This document shows positions 1-20,999 of a DNA stretch of 64,000 bases, piece by piece (position 1 is the first letter of the stretch; the number at the start of each line of letters is the position of its first letter). Origin of the DNA: Hanleya hanleyi (taxonomy: Eukaryota > Mollusca > Polyplacophora > Lepidopleurida > Hanleyidae); contig JAVTVY010018675.1 in NCBI GenBank assembly GCA_036873755.1, positions 19,473 to 83,472 of the forward strand, read 5' to 3'. A model generated the notes under the pieces. That model was not told the origin of the DNA. It ran no database searches and saw nothing but the letters and a program-made list of their open reading frames with translations. Made by a program: the position numbers and the translations under genes.

Positions 1-3000
1 CGATGTGCGGCCATGTTATCTCAGCGCAGAGAATGTCCGATGACATAGGAGATTATCGGCACAACTGAATATTACGCTTTCCCATTGGTTTAAAATCATG
101 CCCACAATAAACATGGCGGTGCCCTCAAGAAATTGCAAATCACAGTATTTTCTATGTTTGCGTCTTTCTCATTCATTGGGAAAATATGGGAAAAAATCTT
201 TGTCACGATTTTTTTAATCGATAGGGACTCTTGTATAATTCCCACGGTATTTTACCACAGAGTTTACGTTCCCTTTAACATGATAACTTGAAAACTGTTG
301 ATTCAATTCATTCCAAATATTAACTGAAGGGTATTATTGGGGAATAGCTTTCAGCCTGATTTTGAGGTCACTAGGTCAAAAATTAAGGTCAAATGGGCTA
401 GAAAATCTGCAAAAACAAAAGGAAAATCTTCAGTTACAGTTGAAATATTGGGTTTAGGCATTGGGCATTTAGTGCCGATGATGCAAAGAAGAACCTTATA
501 TTATGTTTAGCCTAGGTCAAACGGTTAAAGGTCAAGCTCACGGAAGTCAGAGAATCTGTATACCATGGAAAATCTCCTGCTTGAAGTCCAGAATTAATTT
601 AAAACTTGATGTCAGTCTAACTTGCATATCAGGCCACGACATTTAACGCGAACGATCGTTTCGTTCGCGTATCGGTTACGCAAAATCAAATTCCCGCGAA
701 CGGAAAATCGGTTACGCGACTCGTGAGTTGCACTCGTTTTTCTGTCATTGGTATTGTCTTGATCCTTGGAAAGAAGGGTGAGTGATCGCTGCCACTGAAG
801 GCTGCTAGGCGTGCGATTTGTAACATGTTATCAACAAAAATTCTTGTTTTCTTCGCTTGGCGAAGATATCTAACACGCTTGATACAGGAAACGGAACTGA
901 ACTCAGGTGTGAGACATGCGCAGATCACGATATAACGACAGGATCTCGACTACAGTCATAGGGCGCACACAGTCTGCGACACGTGCCTTACAACAGAAGA
1001 TTGGCCAACACCAAATCAAGCGCTCCCATTGGTCGCTGATTGACGGGAAACTTGTACAACCTGTGAAGTGCAACTCTACCGTCTCAACATGAACTTGAGC
1101 AAGAGACTACATAGACACGTCAAACTCCATGTGCTTTCAGTTTCAGTTGGCGGGACGACGGGAATATGAGCACAAATTTACCATGTGGTTTTCTTCGCTG
1201 ATAGTAGTGAGATACACTTTGAAATAAAACTACCGGCTATGTTCTAAAGTTAAAATTCCAAAAGAAAACTGTAGTTCATTGACGACGACGTACATGACAG
1301 GAGATTATGCGGAGTCCAGTTTTCGTTTTTATACTTTCGTAATTTGTCAACCTCCAAAGACTGACCTCTGCAAGTATTCACCCACATCTCACAAACTATA
1401 TTCAGATTGTGGTTGAAATATTGCTAAATGCCTGGACCAAAATGATTAAATAATAAAGAATAGTGTTTTATTATAATTATAAAACATTTTTTTATTTCTT
1501 GTAAGGACCAAAACAGGAATCTTGAATGAAATTAAGCAGAGTCCATAAAGTGGTGACACTGACATAGTCCATTTAACCCAGGTTCTGGTGGTTGCTTACA
1601 TTGATGACATACAGCATTTTGTTAAATTCTGCGTAACCTTTTCACGTAACCTTTGGGTTACGCGGTCAAGTTTGACGTAACCTAACCCACAGGTTACGCA
1701 ACTGCAGTAGCCGTAACCCTTTTTTGGGTTACGCAATGATCTCAAATGTCATGGCCTGCATATGGGCAGAGAATAACCCTATTTACTTTGAGGTCAAAGG
1801 GTCAAACAAAGGTCAATGTCACCTAGGCCAAAATATATGGAAAAGGTGGGAAATTGTGAACTCCAGTTCAGAGATGTGGATTATGATCAAATTCCAAGTA
1901 TACATTTGTACCTCAAACTCATTGCAGGTAATTGATTTTGGTTGATTATTTCCTCTTGGTCAAATTTGACGAAAGACTTTGTGTCATCGCGGCAGCGTCT
2001 GTCCATAGTCGGTGTAGACATGATATCTCTTGAAGGACTATATAGCCTGGCTCTTCAAATTTATACAGAAGTTGCACTTGGTGATGGGTCAGAATGGAAA
2101 TTGATTGACCCTGACCTAATTTTAAAGGTCAGATTCTAGTTTGAATGATCACAGATAGGGTATTCAAATTCATATTGCACTTGTAACTGATGATGAACTT
2201 GAAACCAACCCAAGTTGACTGACCTTGACCTATTTTTACAAGGTCATTCACTGTTTATGAGGACATATCTTGAAGAATTATAGCCAAGCTTTCCAAACTA
2301 ATGCTATATGCATCTGGTGATGATTCAAAGATAAGTTGAAGATCAGATTGACCTTGTCCCATTAGGTGCAAGGTCAGATTCTATTATTTCTTCCTTGATC
2401 AATGTTAAATAAGTACTAGTATTTCGTTGTTTTGACTCCCCTGACTGGGGACTATTCAGCGGGCTCTTTTTCCCAGCAAAGTCGCCTTCCTTGATGAGGC
2501 GAGTGTTCTCAGTGCGCATTGTTCTGTAGTCACTATTGTTAAGGAGCTGATAGTATGGCATTCTTTATCAAGAGTCAGTTAAACCACAGCTGTCAGGTTT
2601 TGGCAGGTCTAAAAAATGGGTGTCGGACCACTGGGCCAAAATCAAAAAAAATCACTACAAACCATTAGACCGAAGTCAGACTCATTTATCCATTGGTTAA
2701 ATGAGGTCTGATGCTGACAGGTTTATTTAAGAAGTAATGTTTTCATAGGCGTGCTCAATGGTTATTTAACGCATGGTTAGTGTGGGAAAGTTTATATTTT
2801 AGGGCAAGGGCGAAAACATTATTTCTATTCTATTGCACTACTAAAATTGATTATCAACAAAGATTACAGTGAAAGGTTGAGAACATATTAAAAAACTTTG
2901 ACAACCTTTCTCCCGATTCTTGAAAAAACTCGTCCATTGATATTGGCACGATGTTTCCGTCTCGGTTGGCATCATGCCAATGTCAGTGGACAAGTTTATG

Positions 3001-5906
3001 TGCATGGTCTCTCCAATGGAGAGTTATTCTGTCAGCTGAGTCAGCTCCGTGAAACAGACTTGGATTTAGGTCTATTTGTGTCATTTGTTAATCAATTTCG
3101 CGATGAAAACAGCAGTTAAACTTGAGAAAGAAATTCCATTTTGTAATTTATTTGTGTGTTTATTCGATTGTATGAAGCAGACGACCCCTTCCTCTCCCGC
3201 CTTGTAAAATAGAATCTCCCAATGAACAGCTGCACTTGACACATGTACATTTCACACAACCATGCTAAATCACTCAATAATTGCATGATTAACAAGTTGT
3301 TATTATAGACACAAGCAGCATGGGCATTCATAAGACATACATGTATTCTGTTGTCAAGGCGAACCGGGATGATGGATATACATGAGCACTGGTGAGTCGG
3401 GATTGAAATATCGATCGCTGTCTAATGACGGTTTTGAGATACCCGATGCACAATTGGCCCTTCAGTAGGATGTTTGTGACCTCGAAACCGCCGCTGTCTT
3501 GCCATGTCAGTTTCAAGTTCGAATTCGGATCTCGCATGAGGTCACGATCCACAGCGTGACTACACTGACGCTTCAAAATGAATGAACGCCCACGATTCGA
3601 GACATTGATCTGGCCCCAACAGGATCCCATACCGAAAGTTTGGCCCCCGGATGCACCGCCACCGTCCGATCAAATGATGCCAGTTACTCATGGACAGATT
3701 GACCCAGATCAAACAATATAAATAGAGAAAACTTTCATTTCAGATCAACCATGACTGCGGCATAATGAAATAACAGAACTTTCTGAAACAGCGCGGTCAG
3801 GCTTTCATTTTGCTTCTTCAAATCGAAGCCCGCAATCTGTGTTTTGCTCACCTTTCTTATTGTATATATATTTCACTGCAGCTTGTTAGTTCTAGTTTTG
3901 TTTATTTTAAAACTTGTCAGTTTCCTGTGACTAGCTAATTAAACTGGTGAGTTGGTTGCGGAAGAAAACGTCTGTCCCATAATGCTATCTGACATTTTGT
4001 GTTGATTGGTCAAAGTACATGAACATGTACATGTATGTAGCTGTAAAGAATTATTTTTATGCCATAAGGTCAACAAACTGCCTTCAGATAGGAAGGAGAT
4101 CAGATCCTGGGTTGTAGAATCGGTTTCTGGGTCTTTCTGTAATCCGGTTAAATCCGTGAGCTTCGTCGGAAATCCCCATCTCGAAACCAAGAAAATGTAT
4201 GGTAAAAATTGCATGGGTCTATTTCTCCATGGTCTGAGCTCCTAAACTCCATGGGCTCTGCGGCCTTCTGGGATAGCTAAGGACCTGTGTAAGTTTTATA
4301 CAAGCTTACTGTTTATTTACTTGCATCAGTACATTTAATACACCAGAGTACATGAGCACTCTTTTTAGGCCATAAGGCAAACATAAGCCTAACCTATAGT
4401 GACCTGGTTACATTTCATTTTAGTATTAACGTAACATGGAGGGGCTTGGTGTGTAATATTATGGCCTATTAAGCATGATGTACATGTATCTGTTGAGCAT
4501 ACATCCATGTATAATTAAAACCAGTTAAACCCCATCACATTCAGAATTATTTAGTAAGCATAGAGTTGGCAATTTTTTTGTTGAGTAGGAGTTATTTTAA
4601 GGCAAATGCATGTGCAGGATACACTGCAATCGTGAAGATTAATATTTTGGGCTCTGTGTTTAACTGATGAGAAAAAATATACAGGCAGTGCATAATATGT
4701 TGGACACAGTTAGTGAAATAATTGGCATGTGCAGTGGTCATGCGAAGTACATATACATGTAAGTTGAAATATGAGCCCCTGAATTTTTTTTCCCTTATAT
4801 TCATAAGCTTATAGACCTAATGGGTAACATTTCACATTAACACATAGCTCTTACCCTTCACAGAGAGTATAAATGAACACTTTCTAATATCAAGGCCAGG
4901 AAAATTTTGAAATTACTGACTTCATTTTATGCAAACTGAAGCAACTTTGAATGACTATTATTTCAGAAATAATTTTTCCGAAAATGCCCAGATGTGTGAG
5001 ATTTTGGTGCTCCATGACATATTCTGATGAGACAGATGTCAAATTTTTGAGTCGCCTGCCGAATGTGTGAGAGTCGATAGGTCTGTCATGTATATTGTAC
5101 CAACCTGGAATTAAAAAGTTAAGCGGGAAAATGGTGTAAATGTATAGGGAAGCAATTGACCCGCATAACCAGTTGTTACCTATACCATAGGTATTCTTTA
5201 TTACCATGACGACATGCATTATTAAGTGCCACATGCATCAGATAAAATATAACGCATTAAATGCCAGGTACAGTAACCAGCATTGCATTTATTGTAGCAA
5301 TTAACTTAAAGGTTCTACCAAATGGTCCCCATACTTTTTTGATGCTGTTGTGAGATGTTATATTTGACATTTAATTGCAGTTGACTGTTTTTACGAATGG
5401 TCGAAGTTTAATATGAACAAACTTGAAACCCTCCATCACCACGCCTGTTTGAAAATCGCAGACCATGAACCGCTGACTCATGATGTCGGCGTCTGATTAC
5501 GATCATTTACAGTGAGCCTTGTAGCGAATACTCTAGGCGACCAGTCCATTGTAATGCCAGCAACGTCACAAAGCTAAAACGTAACGCCTTTGATGGCTTC
5601 ATACCAAATGTTGTGCAACAATCACAATGGGACGTCCGAGACCACACAACCGACTACTCGATATTATACGATGTATCTTAATCATACTCTATTAAACGTC
5701 ATTATAGGTTACTTCAATACTTTTTTTATTGCATCTGTGTTTTATTGTGTTAAAAAATTCAATTTGACATTTTTCATAGAAAAAAATATCAACTTGTTCT
5801 CTCACAGTTTCTCTGTGTGTTTTCATGCAAAGTGTGCAAGGAGTATTAATGGTATACATGTAGAACCAGGAATTCTTAAGCGATAGTCCCATGCAGAAGG
5901 TTATGG
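1..5906. other. Repeat-rich intergenic sequence, no supported gene
   Basis: No open frame here has a recognisable domain or splice-compatible partner. Visible structure: clusters of GGTTACGC and its complement at 650-720 and 1625-1740, and diverged short-repeat sequence rich in GGTCA/TGACC half-sites at 360-560 and 1785-2380, resembling decayed core repeats of pearl-like elements. The rest looks like unique AT-rich sequence. Confidence 0.5.
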
Positions 5907-6290
5907 CAGACCTATCAACCCTCACGCATTCGGCGTGAGACTCACGCATTTGGCATCTGTCTCACGCTCTCACGCAGCTATATCAAAATCTCACGCATCT
6001 TGGCATTTTTGTGAAATTATTTCTAAAATAAGCAAGAATCCTTCAAAATTGCTCCAGTTTGCAGAAAAAGGAGTCAGTAATTTCAAAATTTTCCTAGACT
6101 TGGTTGTAAAGTATCCATTTCTAGCCTCTCGTGAAGGATGAAATGTTTAATAGTAGGCTGTTATATGAAACAAAATGCGAAAAATTGTATGAAATGACGC
6201 CTCGAAATTCTCATTTTTTCGGGTCTCATATCGCCGGGGCGGATATACTCAAATCTCACGCCTTGGCAAAAGTATAACTTGAGAGGTCTG
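5907..6290. mobile_element. 384-bp MITE with CAGACC termini
   Basis: The ends are CAGACCTATCAA and TTGAGAGGTCTG (11 of 12 inverted match), flanked on both sides by TTATGG, a candidate target duplication. The interior carries several CTCACGCAT/CTCACGC motifs near both ends (5927-6003 and 6253-6262). There is no coding capacity. The superfamily is not assigned. Confidence 0.6.
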
Positions 6291-9200
6291 TTATGGGGTG
6301 CTATGAAATTGCAGAGTTTAGGTGCACATGTACATTTTAATACCTTTTTTGTGTTCAAATATATTGTATGTACTAGATGTTGGGTTGAGTTTGACCTGAC
6401 TGATGCAATACCCATACCCTCCAACCCAAAGAAGTAGCTCAAGATTTTACTGTGGCCTGAGGCTGGTGTGACCTACTCCCATTAAAAGTAGGTCACAATG
6501 GGATACAGCTAATAATAGTTCTAGCATCTCATAGGGAGGCACCAGTAAATCTATTGATTGTTCATGTTAATAATCCTTGAAATATATGAATGATTGTACA
6601 TGTATGTGAGAGGTTGCTGCCGGTAATATAAACCTGTAATTTTCACAGCTGTTAGTTTGCCTTTCTGCAGTGAACCTTTTCCTAACATTTTAGCCTCCCT
6701 CTCACATTTAGCCCACCTTTATGAATCAAGGTGAGGACAGGTATAGGGTCATCAGGGTCATGTTGTATCCCATTTGCGTACACTTCGCCATCCATAAGAT
6801 GGCTTGCGAATCGTGTGTCTCCATTATCGCGGAGCGATATCCGGTGTTTTACCGGATTCTGTTCGGCCTTCATCCGGCGGAGAACAGACTCGAAAACTCT
6901 GATAAATTACAGGTTTTCATACATACTTCGGAAACAGATATTGCCTGGGCTTACAAAATATATAGGTATGAATAACTTTCGTATTATCCAAGAGGTGTGG
7001 TAGATCTGTAATTTTGAACAAGTAGATTATCACATGATTCGAAAATGGCGTCTTACGTTGGGGTTACGTCGGTAGACTTTAGCGGATTGGCTGACGAAGT
7101 CACGTGGTATTGATTTCTGAAAATTCCCTCTTGCAATTGCCGAAAGTAGTCTGAAATGGATACACACGATCCCAGGGTCAGTCTTACCGCGTATAGATGA
7201 CCGAAATGGTTACAGGTTGGTTGTATCCATGTCCACACCTGCAGGTTATCAGGAAAATCTCTTTGTTGAGTCAGGGCTTGAAATTAACACCTGCCCACCT
7301 GTCCAGTACTTTCTGCATGAGACCTGGAGAAGGGTAGGAAATAAGTGAGTTAAGCAAAATTTACAAAAGTACATGTAATTCATTTCTGCTGAAAACCTTT
7401 CAAACTGAATGCAGGAAACTGCAAAGAGATTAACTAATGCTTTATTAATGAGACCCAAGTTAAACTAATCAGATCTCCGTTTACTGGAAGAGTATAACAT
7501 TTTTTTTCGTATTCATGAAACATTATTTACAAAACACAAAAGCAACAGTATTATTTTGTATCATTAGTGCGTTCAGGCAACTGATTTTTGTTTTGTTTGT
7601 TTTTTTGAGTTAAGCTCTGGACTCGCTACTGGGAATTTATAATGGTTGGTTTTGCCCACGTAGCCTTTGACAAAACCGAAGAATGCATGACACATTTATA
7701 CATCAATGTAATCGACTTTACTAAAATATACTTTCGGCTACTGATGATAAATTTATGTTTCAGGTCGATACTTTTTGTTACATTTGCATTTTAATTTGCA
7801 GGTACTTTGTTCTCTTTTCCCTACTACATGTATGCATATCTATACATTTGATTCACTTATGAGATGAATCTATTCAAGAGCGTTACTATTGTATCTAAAC
7901 AAAATAACAGATTTATTACATAATTGCCACATATATCGACTTTGTTAATATTTTTTGCATCCAGGCAACTGTTGGTAGGAGACCGGTAGAATTTTTTTTT
8001 TTTTTTACCTGTCACCAGAGATGAGTATTTTGTTTCCAAAGATTTCAACCCCTGCTTGAGCTCTAGCTACATTGTAGTCAAAGAAATGAGTTGAGTTGAA
8101 CACCATACTCACATTTTGGCAATATCCAAAATTAGCTTACAGTAGGCAGTCTTGTAGCGAATTACACAGTTACATGAACTTTTAAATACAAAAGTAACAA
8201 AAACAACTCTGTCATTAATAGTAACTGAAAGTATATTATACTAAAGTCAATTACATTGTTACAAGAATATCAAAATAGTAACAAAATGTATTAATTGATC
8301 TTCAGCAAGTATTACCAAAACTGATCACAGTTTAGTATTGGGCTGTTACTTTTGTCAAATCATGGTTGAACATTAAATGGAATAGTAGGTGCCGTTATCT
8401 GACATACCAGCTGACCCTAGCAAATATTGTGCACTTTCTACCTGCACCAACTTATTCCTTATAGTGTATGGTGTTTACGCATGACATGGTTTTGTAAAAT
8501 GTACCTGCGACACAAGGCTATATTTTATGAATAACAACAACTTTTATTGCTCCGGTCACTCGGGTGCTGACCTTTCAGAAGTTGTCATCCATAAAATACA
8601 TGTAGCCTTGTGTTGTGTACATGTATGCCCACTTCTAAATAACTTTCAAAGAAAAAAATGTACCTGGCTCAAGACCTCGAAATAACCAAAGTAATCAGCA
8701 ATTGCCGAGGCGGAAGCAAAATCATTTAACCTCAGCTAATTTTGATTATTTCACTGTTCCAAATATTTGCTGAGGAGAGTTTTTTTTTTGCCATGCTTTA
8801 TTAACATAAGACAGTGACACTAGTTTTGTGAATGAACAATAAATCTATTGACAACTGGTAAAAATTCTACATATTGCCATATACTATCTGTACACTTGCA
8901 TTGTAATAAAAATTAATAACATGTTGACATCACGGCATGCATTGCTTTGTCAGTTTCTACTGTTGCTTTGAAGCATGTCCAGTGAGGTCAAGCATTCAGC
9001 ATGCATTTGCCCACAACTTGAACATGTGAGCGGCATGAACAAGATGATGCAATATTTTGGCTGTCAAAAATTCAGTGCCACAGTCCCTCAGATCCCAGCC
9101 AGCATCCACACTGTACACACACTTCTCTCTATTGTTCTTGGATTATAGCTGGATGGAATGGGGATTAGCAAACTTGGACTACAGTATAGAAATATTATAT

Positions 9201-9350
9201 CACCTGTTCTGGTGCTGTTATTTCAGGCAGGTGTCAGGGCTGTAGTGTTAATCAACTGAGTGTTCAAGTGTTTGATCAAGTGCAAAGAGTCTTTGGTCAG
9301 TCTCCAATATATAAACTGCATCAACTGTGCATATTGGTCAGTGTGGGACA
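6291..9350. other. Intergenic sequence upstream of HDHD5
   Basis: No gene is supported. A GC-richer patch at about 6760-7240 includes an ATG-started 38-codon open stretch (6799-6912) ending at a weak GTTTTC donor. No downstream partner exon was found. 7241-9350 is AT-rich with homopolymer runs, such as poly-T near 7990. The HDHD5 promoter must lie near 9000-9350 but shows no clear motif. Confidence 0.4.
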
Positions 9351-17742
<8,392 letters not shown>

Positions 17743-20442
17743 TAGTGTCTGCGGGTTAGCGTTTAATGATATACAAGTATGATTGTGTAGTTTGATTTCC
17801 TCCCAGTCTTTCTAGGGTTTGGGACAGTGCAAATCTGTACAGTTAGGAGGGACAGTGCATATTTGTATAGTCAGTTGCACATCTGTACAGTTAGCTGCAT
17901 ATGTGTACAGTTAGCTGCATATATGTACATTTAGCTGCATATCTGTACAGTTAGTTGCATATCTGTACAGTCAGTTGGTCTTGTACATAGTGTGAGCCAC
18001 ATACACCTGTACTATATATACCCACTGTCTAACAGAGGGTTATGTGAGGACTTTACTGGATATTACGATGTACTTTTATATTGGACCTCTTTACACATGC
18101 AGATATATCGGACGTATCATTGTATAAAGTAAATAGTATACATGTGCTATATATGAGGTGTTTTCTGCCCATTATATGAGGTGTGTCTTACTGTAAAGTT
18201 TTCGATGTACAAGGCATTTGATATATTCTAGAGATATTGGTTTGTCCAACAGTATTTTACTATGTAGGCCCTTATCGTTCATATTCATGTACATTTGAGT
18301 GTCTGGGACTACGTCGTAGGTGTCGGTGTGCATATCCATTTTGATAGAATATACTGTTAACTCATACTTAAAGTTGGTGTACTCGAGAGCCATTCGTATA
18401 TCTGTTGCAGTTAGATGTAGCTTTATACTCTTTACCATGTTTTGTGTCTGAAGGAAAACGCCAAAGTTATATAGTGATCATGATAAGTTAGTAATATGAG
18501 CAAATTTGGGGTGAAGTATCCGAGGTCAGTCGAAGCGGAATCTGAAACCTATACTGATATGTCCTCTTTATATAAAGTTGAACATGTCATAATCAGTGGC
18601 GATACCGTAGCAATTTAGGAGGTTGGTTCAATAATGACGACACAAATGTCCAGAACTTGTCCCGGCACCGGTATTTAATGTCATGGTGAATGAATGAAAG
18701 TTCTCAGTTAACGTAGCTATCTAACAATTTATCATTGATTCACATCCTGTTAGTGAAGTTATTAGAGAACTTAAGCATAGTTGTCGTCGGTGTAAGGGGT
18801 TGGGGGGGGGGGGGGTGGAGGGGTGATTGTGAGAACGATTGCATGTCAACTCAAAACAAATATAACTTTCCCATGTTGGATTGGACACTTTCAGGCCCTC
18901 TTATAATTAAATTTGAGAAATGCCCCCCCTCTCAATAAATCCTGGCAGCGCCCATGCACTGTAGACCGATTCCTGCATAATTTAGAACAAGCCATGACAC
19001 ATGATTTTGTGAATTGTTGTGTTAACCTATTTTCCTCTCACGTTCTAGGTCTTTCATTTGCTGTTATTTGGTGTTGCTTGTCTGTTAAGAGTTAGTTAAT
19101 ATATTTCTGTTGAGCCTTGTGTTAATTTGTCTGACAGTCATGCAGGTGCGGTGGCTGTTGTGAATGGTGCATTACTGGTACATATATGTATTTTATGTGA
19201 GTTACGGTTGTGACCTGTTCCTGTCTCTGCCCCTGTTGTTTTACTCGTTCTAAATTGACACTTTGTCCTCTTGTTGAAAGAATAGGGGAAATCTTGCCAT
19301 GGTTAGTTAAACGTGTTTTTCTCAATATTTCCTGTTAGCAACCACAGATTTCACTCCACAAACATCTGTCTACCTCACGTCTCTGCATATATGGTGATAC
19401 AGTATGCTCTATTCTGCAAGCATGAGCAGATTTCGGACGCCTGAACGGTTAGGAAAACCTACGTGTTCCTCTCTAAACTGGAGGTAAAAAAGCTTGCTCT
19501 TGCATACCGATTAATAACTTTTGATTCATTCATCATCACACGTCAAAATCTCTTGGTGAAATAGCATGTCGTAACAGTAATTTTCCAGTGATACCACAGT
19601 TAAATTGTGGATGGGCAAAAACATTTATTGTATATAGTCAGTCAGGGGACAAACTTTTACATCTTGAAGTAAACAAGAAAATTCACTTGACAAGAGTGAT
19701 TGCTGACCATCAACATTCACTGGTCCAAGTGATAACAAAAATTGTCCTCTATTGCCACTTACGATCCCCACCTCTCTACGCCCACTGATGTCTATCAATG
19801 ACAAACTTGTTCTCGCACTGCCTCGAGATTACCACAGTTCATCGATGCATCTTCATTTCCAAGTCGACTTCTCCGTTACCACTTTGAAGTAGCCTTGACA
19901 AATCGGGTCACTAGATTTGTTCAAAAGAATTTATAAATAGACACAAAATGTTATTTTCCTCAAATCAATTTGAATTTTCGAAATGGGCTGTATGAGTGGG
20001 CTATTAATTGGCTGTTCTATGTATCTGGCCAAACCTACCACCATTAGGAAAACACACAGCTACCGAGAGACATGCGTACGTCGCCCTACACACAGTCGTC
20101 GGGTAGGTTCTGATTGGCTCATCTCTGGATTGTAGGTGAAATTTATGCCTCGGGTTTTGCAAAACTAAAGGTGGTGAGATCAATCAAGGGCTAACTGGAA
20201 GTGTAAACAGAGAAGTAGACTTGGGTACGGTATGAAGATGCATCGATGGTACTGTCTGTCTATATATTTGTCTCCTTATGGAATGTCTATTCTATTCAGA
20301 GATCCAACATTAAAATCCTGTTTCCGTTGACAGTACTAGTTGACGTGGCCATCTTTGAGAAATATATTCGTTATATTTAATGGTGTATGTGATAGACATG
20401 AACATGTGTTCAGTAATCAATTTTACATGTAGACGTAATAAA
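17743..20442 (+). other. HDHD5 3' untranslated and downstream region
   Basis: After the HDHD5 stop there is no further coding signal. AATAAA hexamers occur at 18934-18939 and 20437-20442; either could end the transcript and I cannot choose. A 20-bp tandem repeat sits early in the region. A poly-G/poly-C tract lies near 18800-18930. Confidence 0.35.
17824..17985 (+). repeat. 20-bp tandem repeat in the HDHD5 3' region
   Basis: About seven diverged copies of a 20-bp unit of the form GCATATCTGTACAGTTAGCT, the central five in strict 20-bp register. Most units contain a TGTA core. The array starts about 80 bp after the HDHD5 stop, so it is probably transcribed as 3' UTR. Confidence 0.8.
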
Positions 20443-20568
20443 CTGTTTTAACTCCTGTCCAATGTCATATGAACATAGCATGTATATGGTCCATTCGTTG
20501 CTGTGAATGTGAAGTGTTGTTTTTACCAGGCACGGTTGTTATTTTATGTTGTTCAGTCCCTTTTGTGT

Positions 20569-20999
20569 CTAAAGGTGGAAAGCAAAGGTTTTTACATTCT
20601 CTTTTATATATTGGTTGAATAATGACAGAAATATTGGTCTATCTACATCGCTTGGTTTAATTTGAAGTAGTTTGTCGGCTAGAAGCTTTTAAAGGGCTTG
20701 TACCCCAAGCCTAGCTAATTTCAGATTTGCAAACCATCGTTGTTTATCTTTCTTGCTATATGTCATTCAGCCTCCCGAAGACTGAACATTTCAAGTATTG
20801 ACGTCCGTCCAAGTGCTCTGATGTGACGTCTCAAACCAGCGTAAAACAAGAGCAGATAAGCGATGCGGATTTCAGCTGCTTGGAGACCAAATACTCCAGA
20901 GAAAACCCCAAAATGTAAATAGGCTGATATTTTCATCATTAACTAACCAGTGAAGAGCATAAAAATGAAAATCTGAAAATCTTTGCATTTCATCTTTAA
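20569..20999. mobile_element. Older copy of the TTAA MITE
   Basis: It starts AGGTGGAAAGCAAAGGTTTT and ends ATCTTTGCATTTCATCT plus TTAA. The left TTAA has changed to CTAA. Body motifs such as GCAGATAAGCGATGCGGATT are shared with 24656-25153. Confidence 0.7.
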
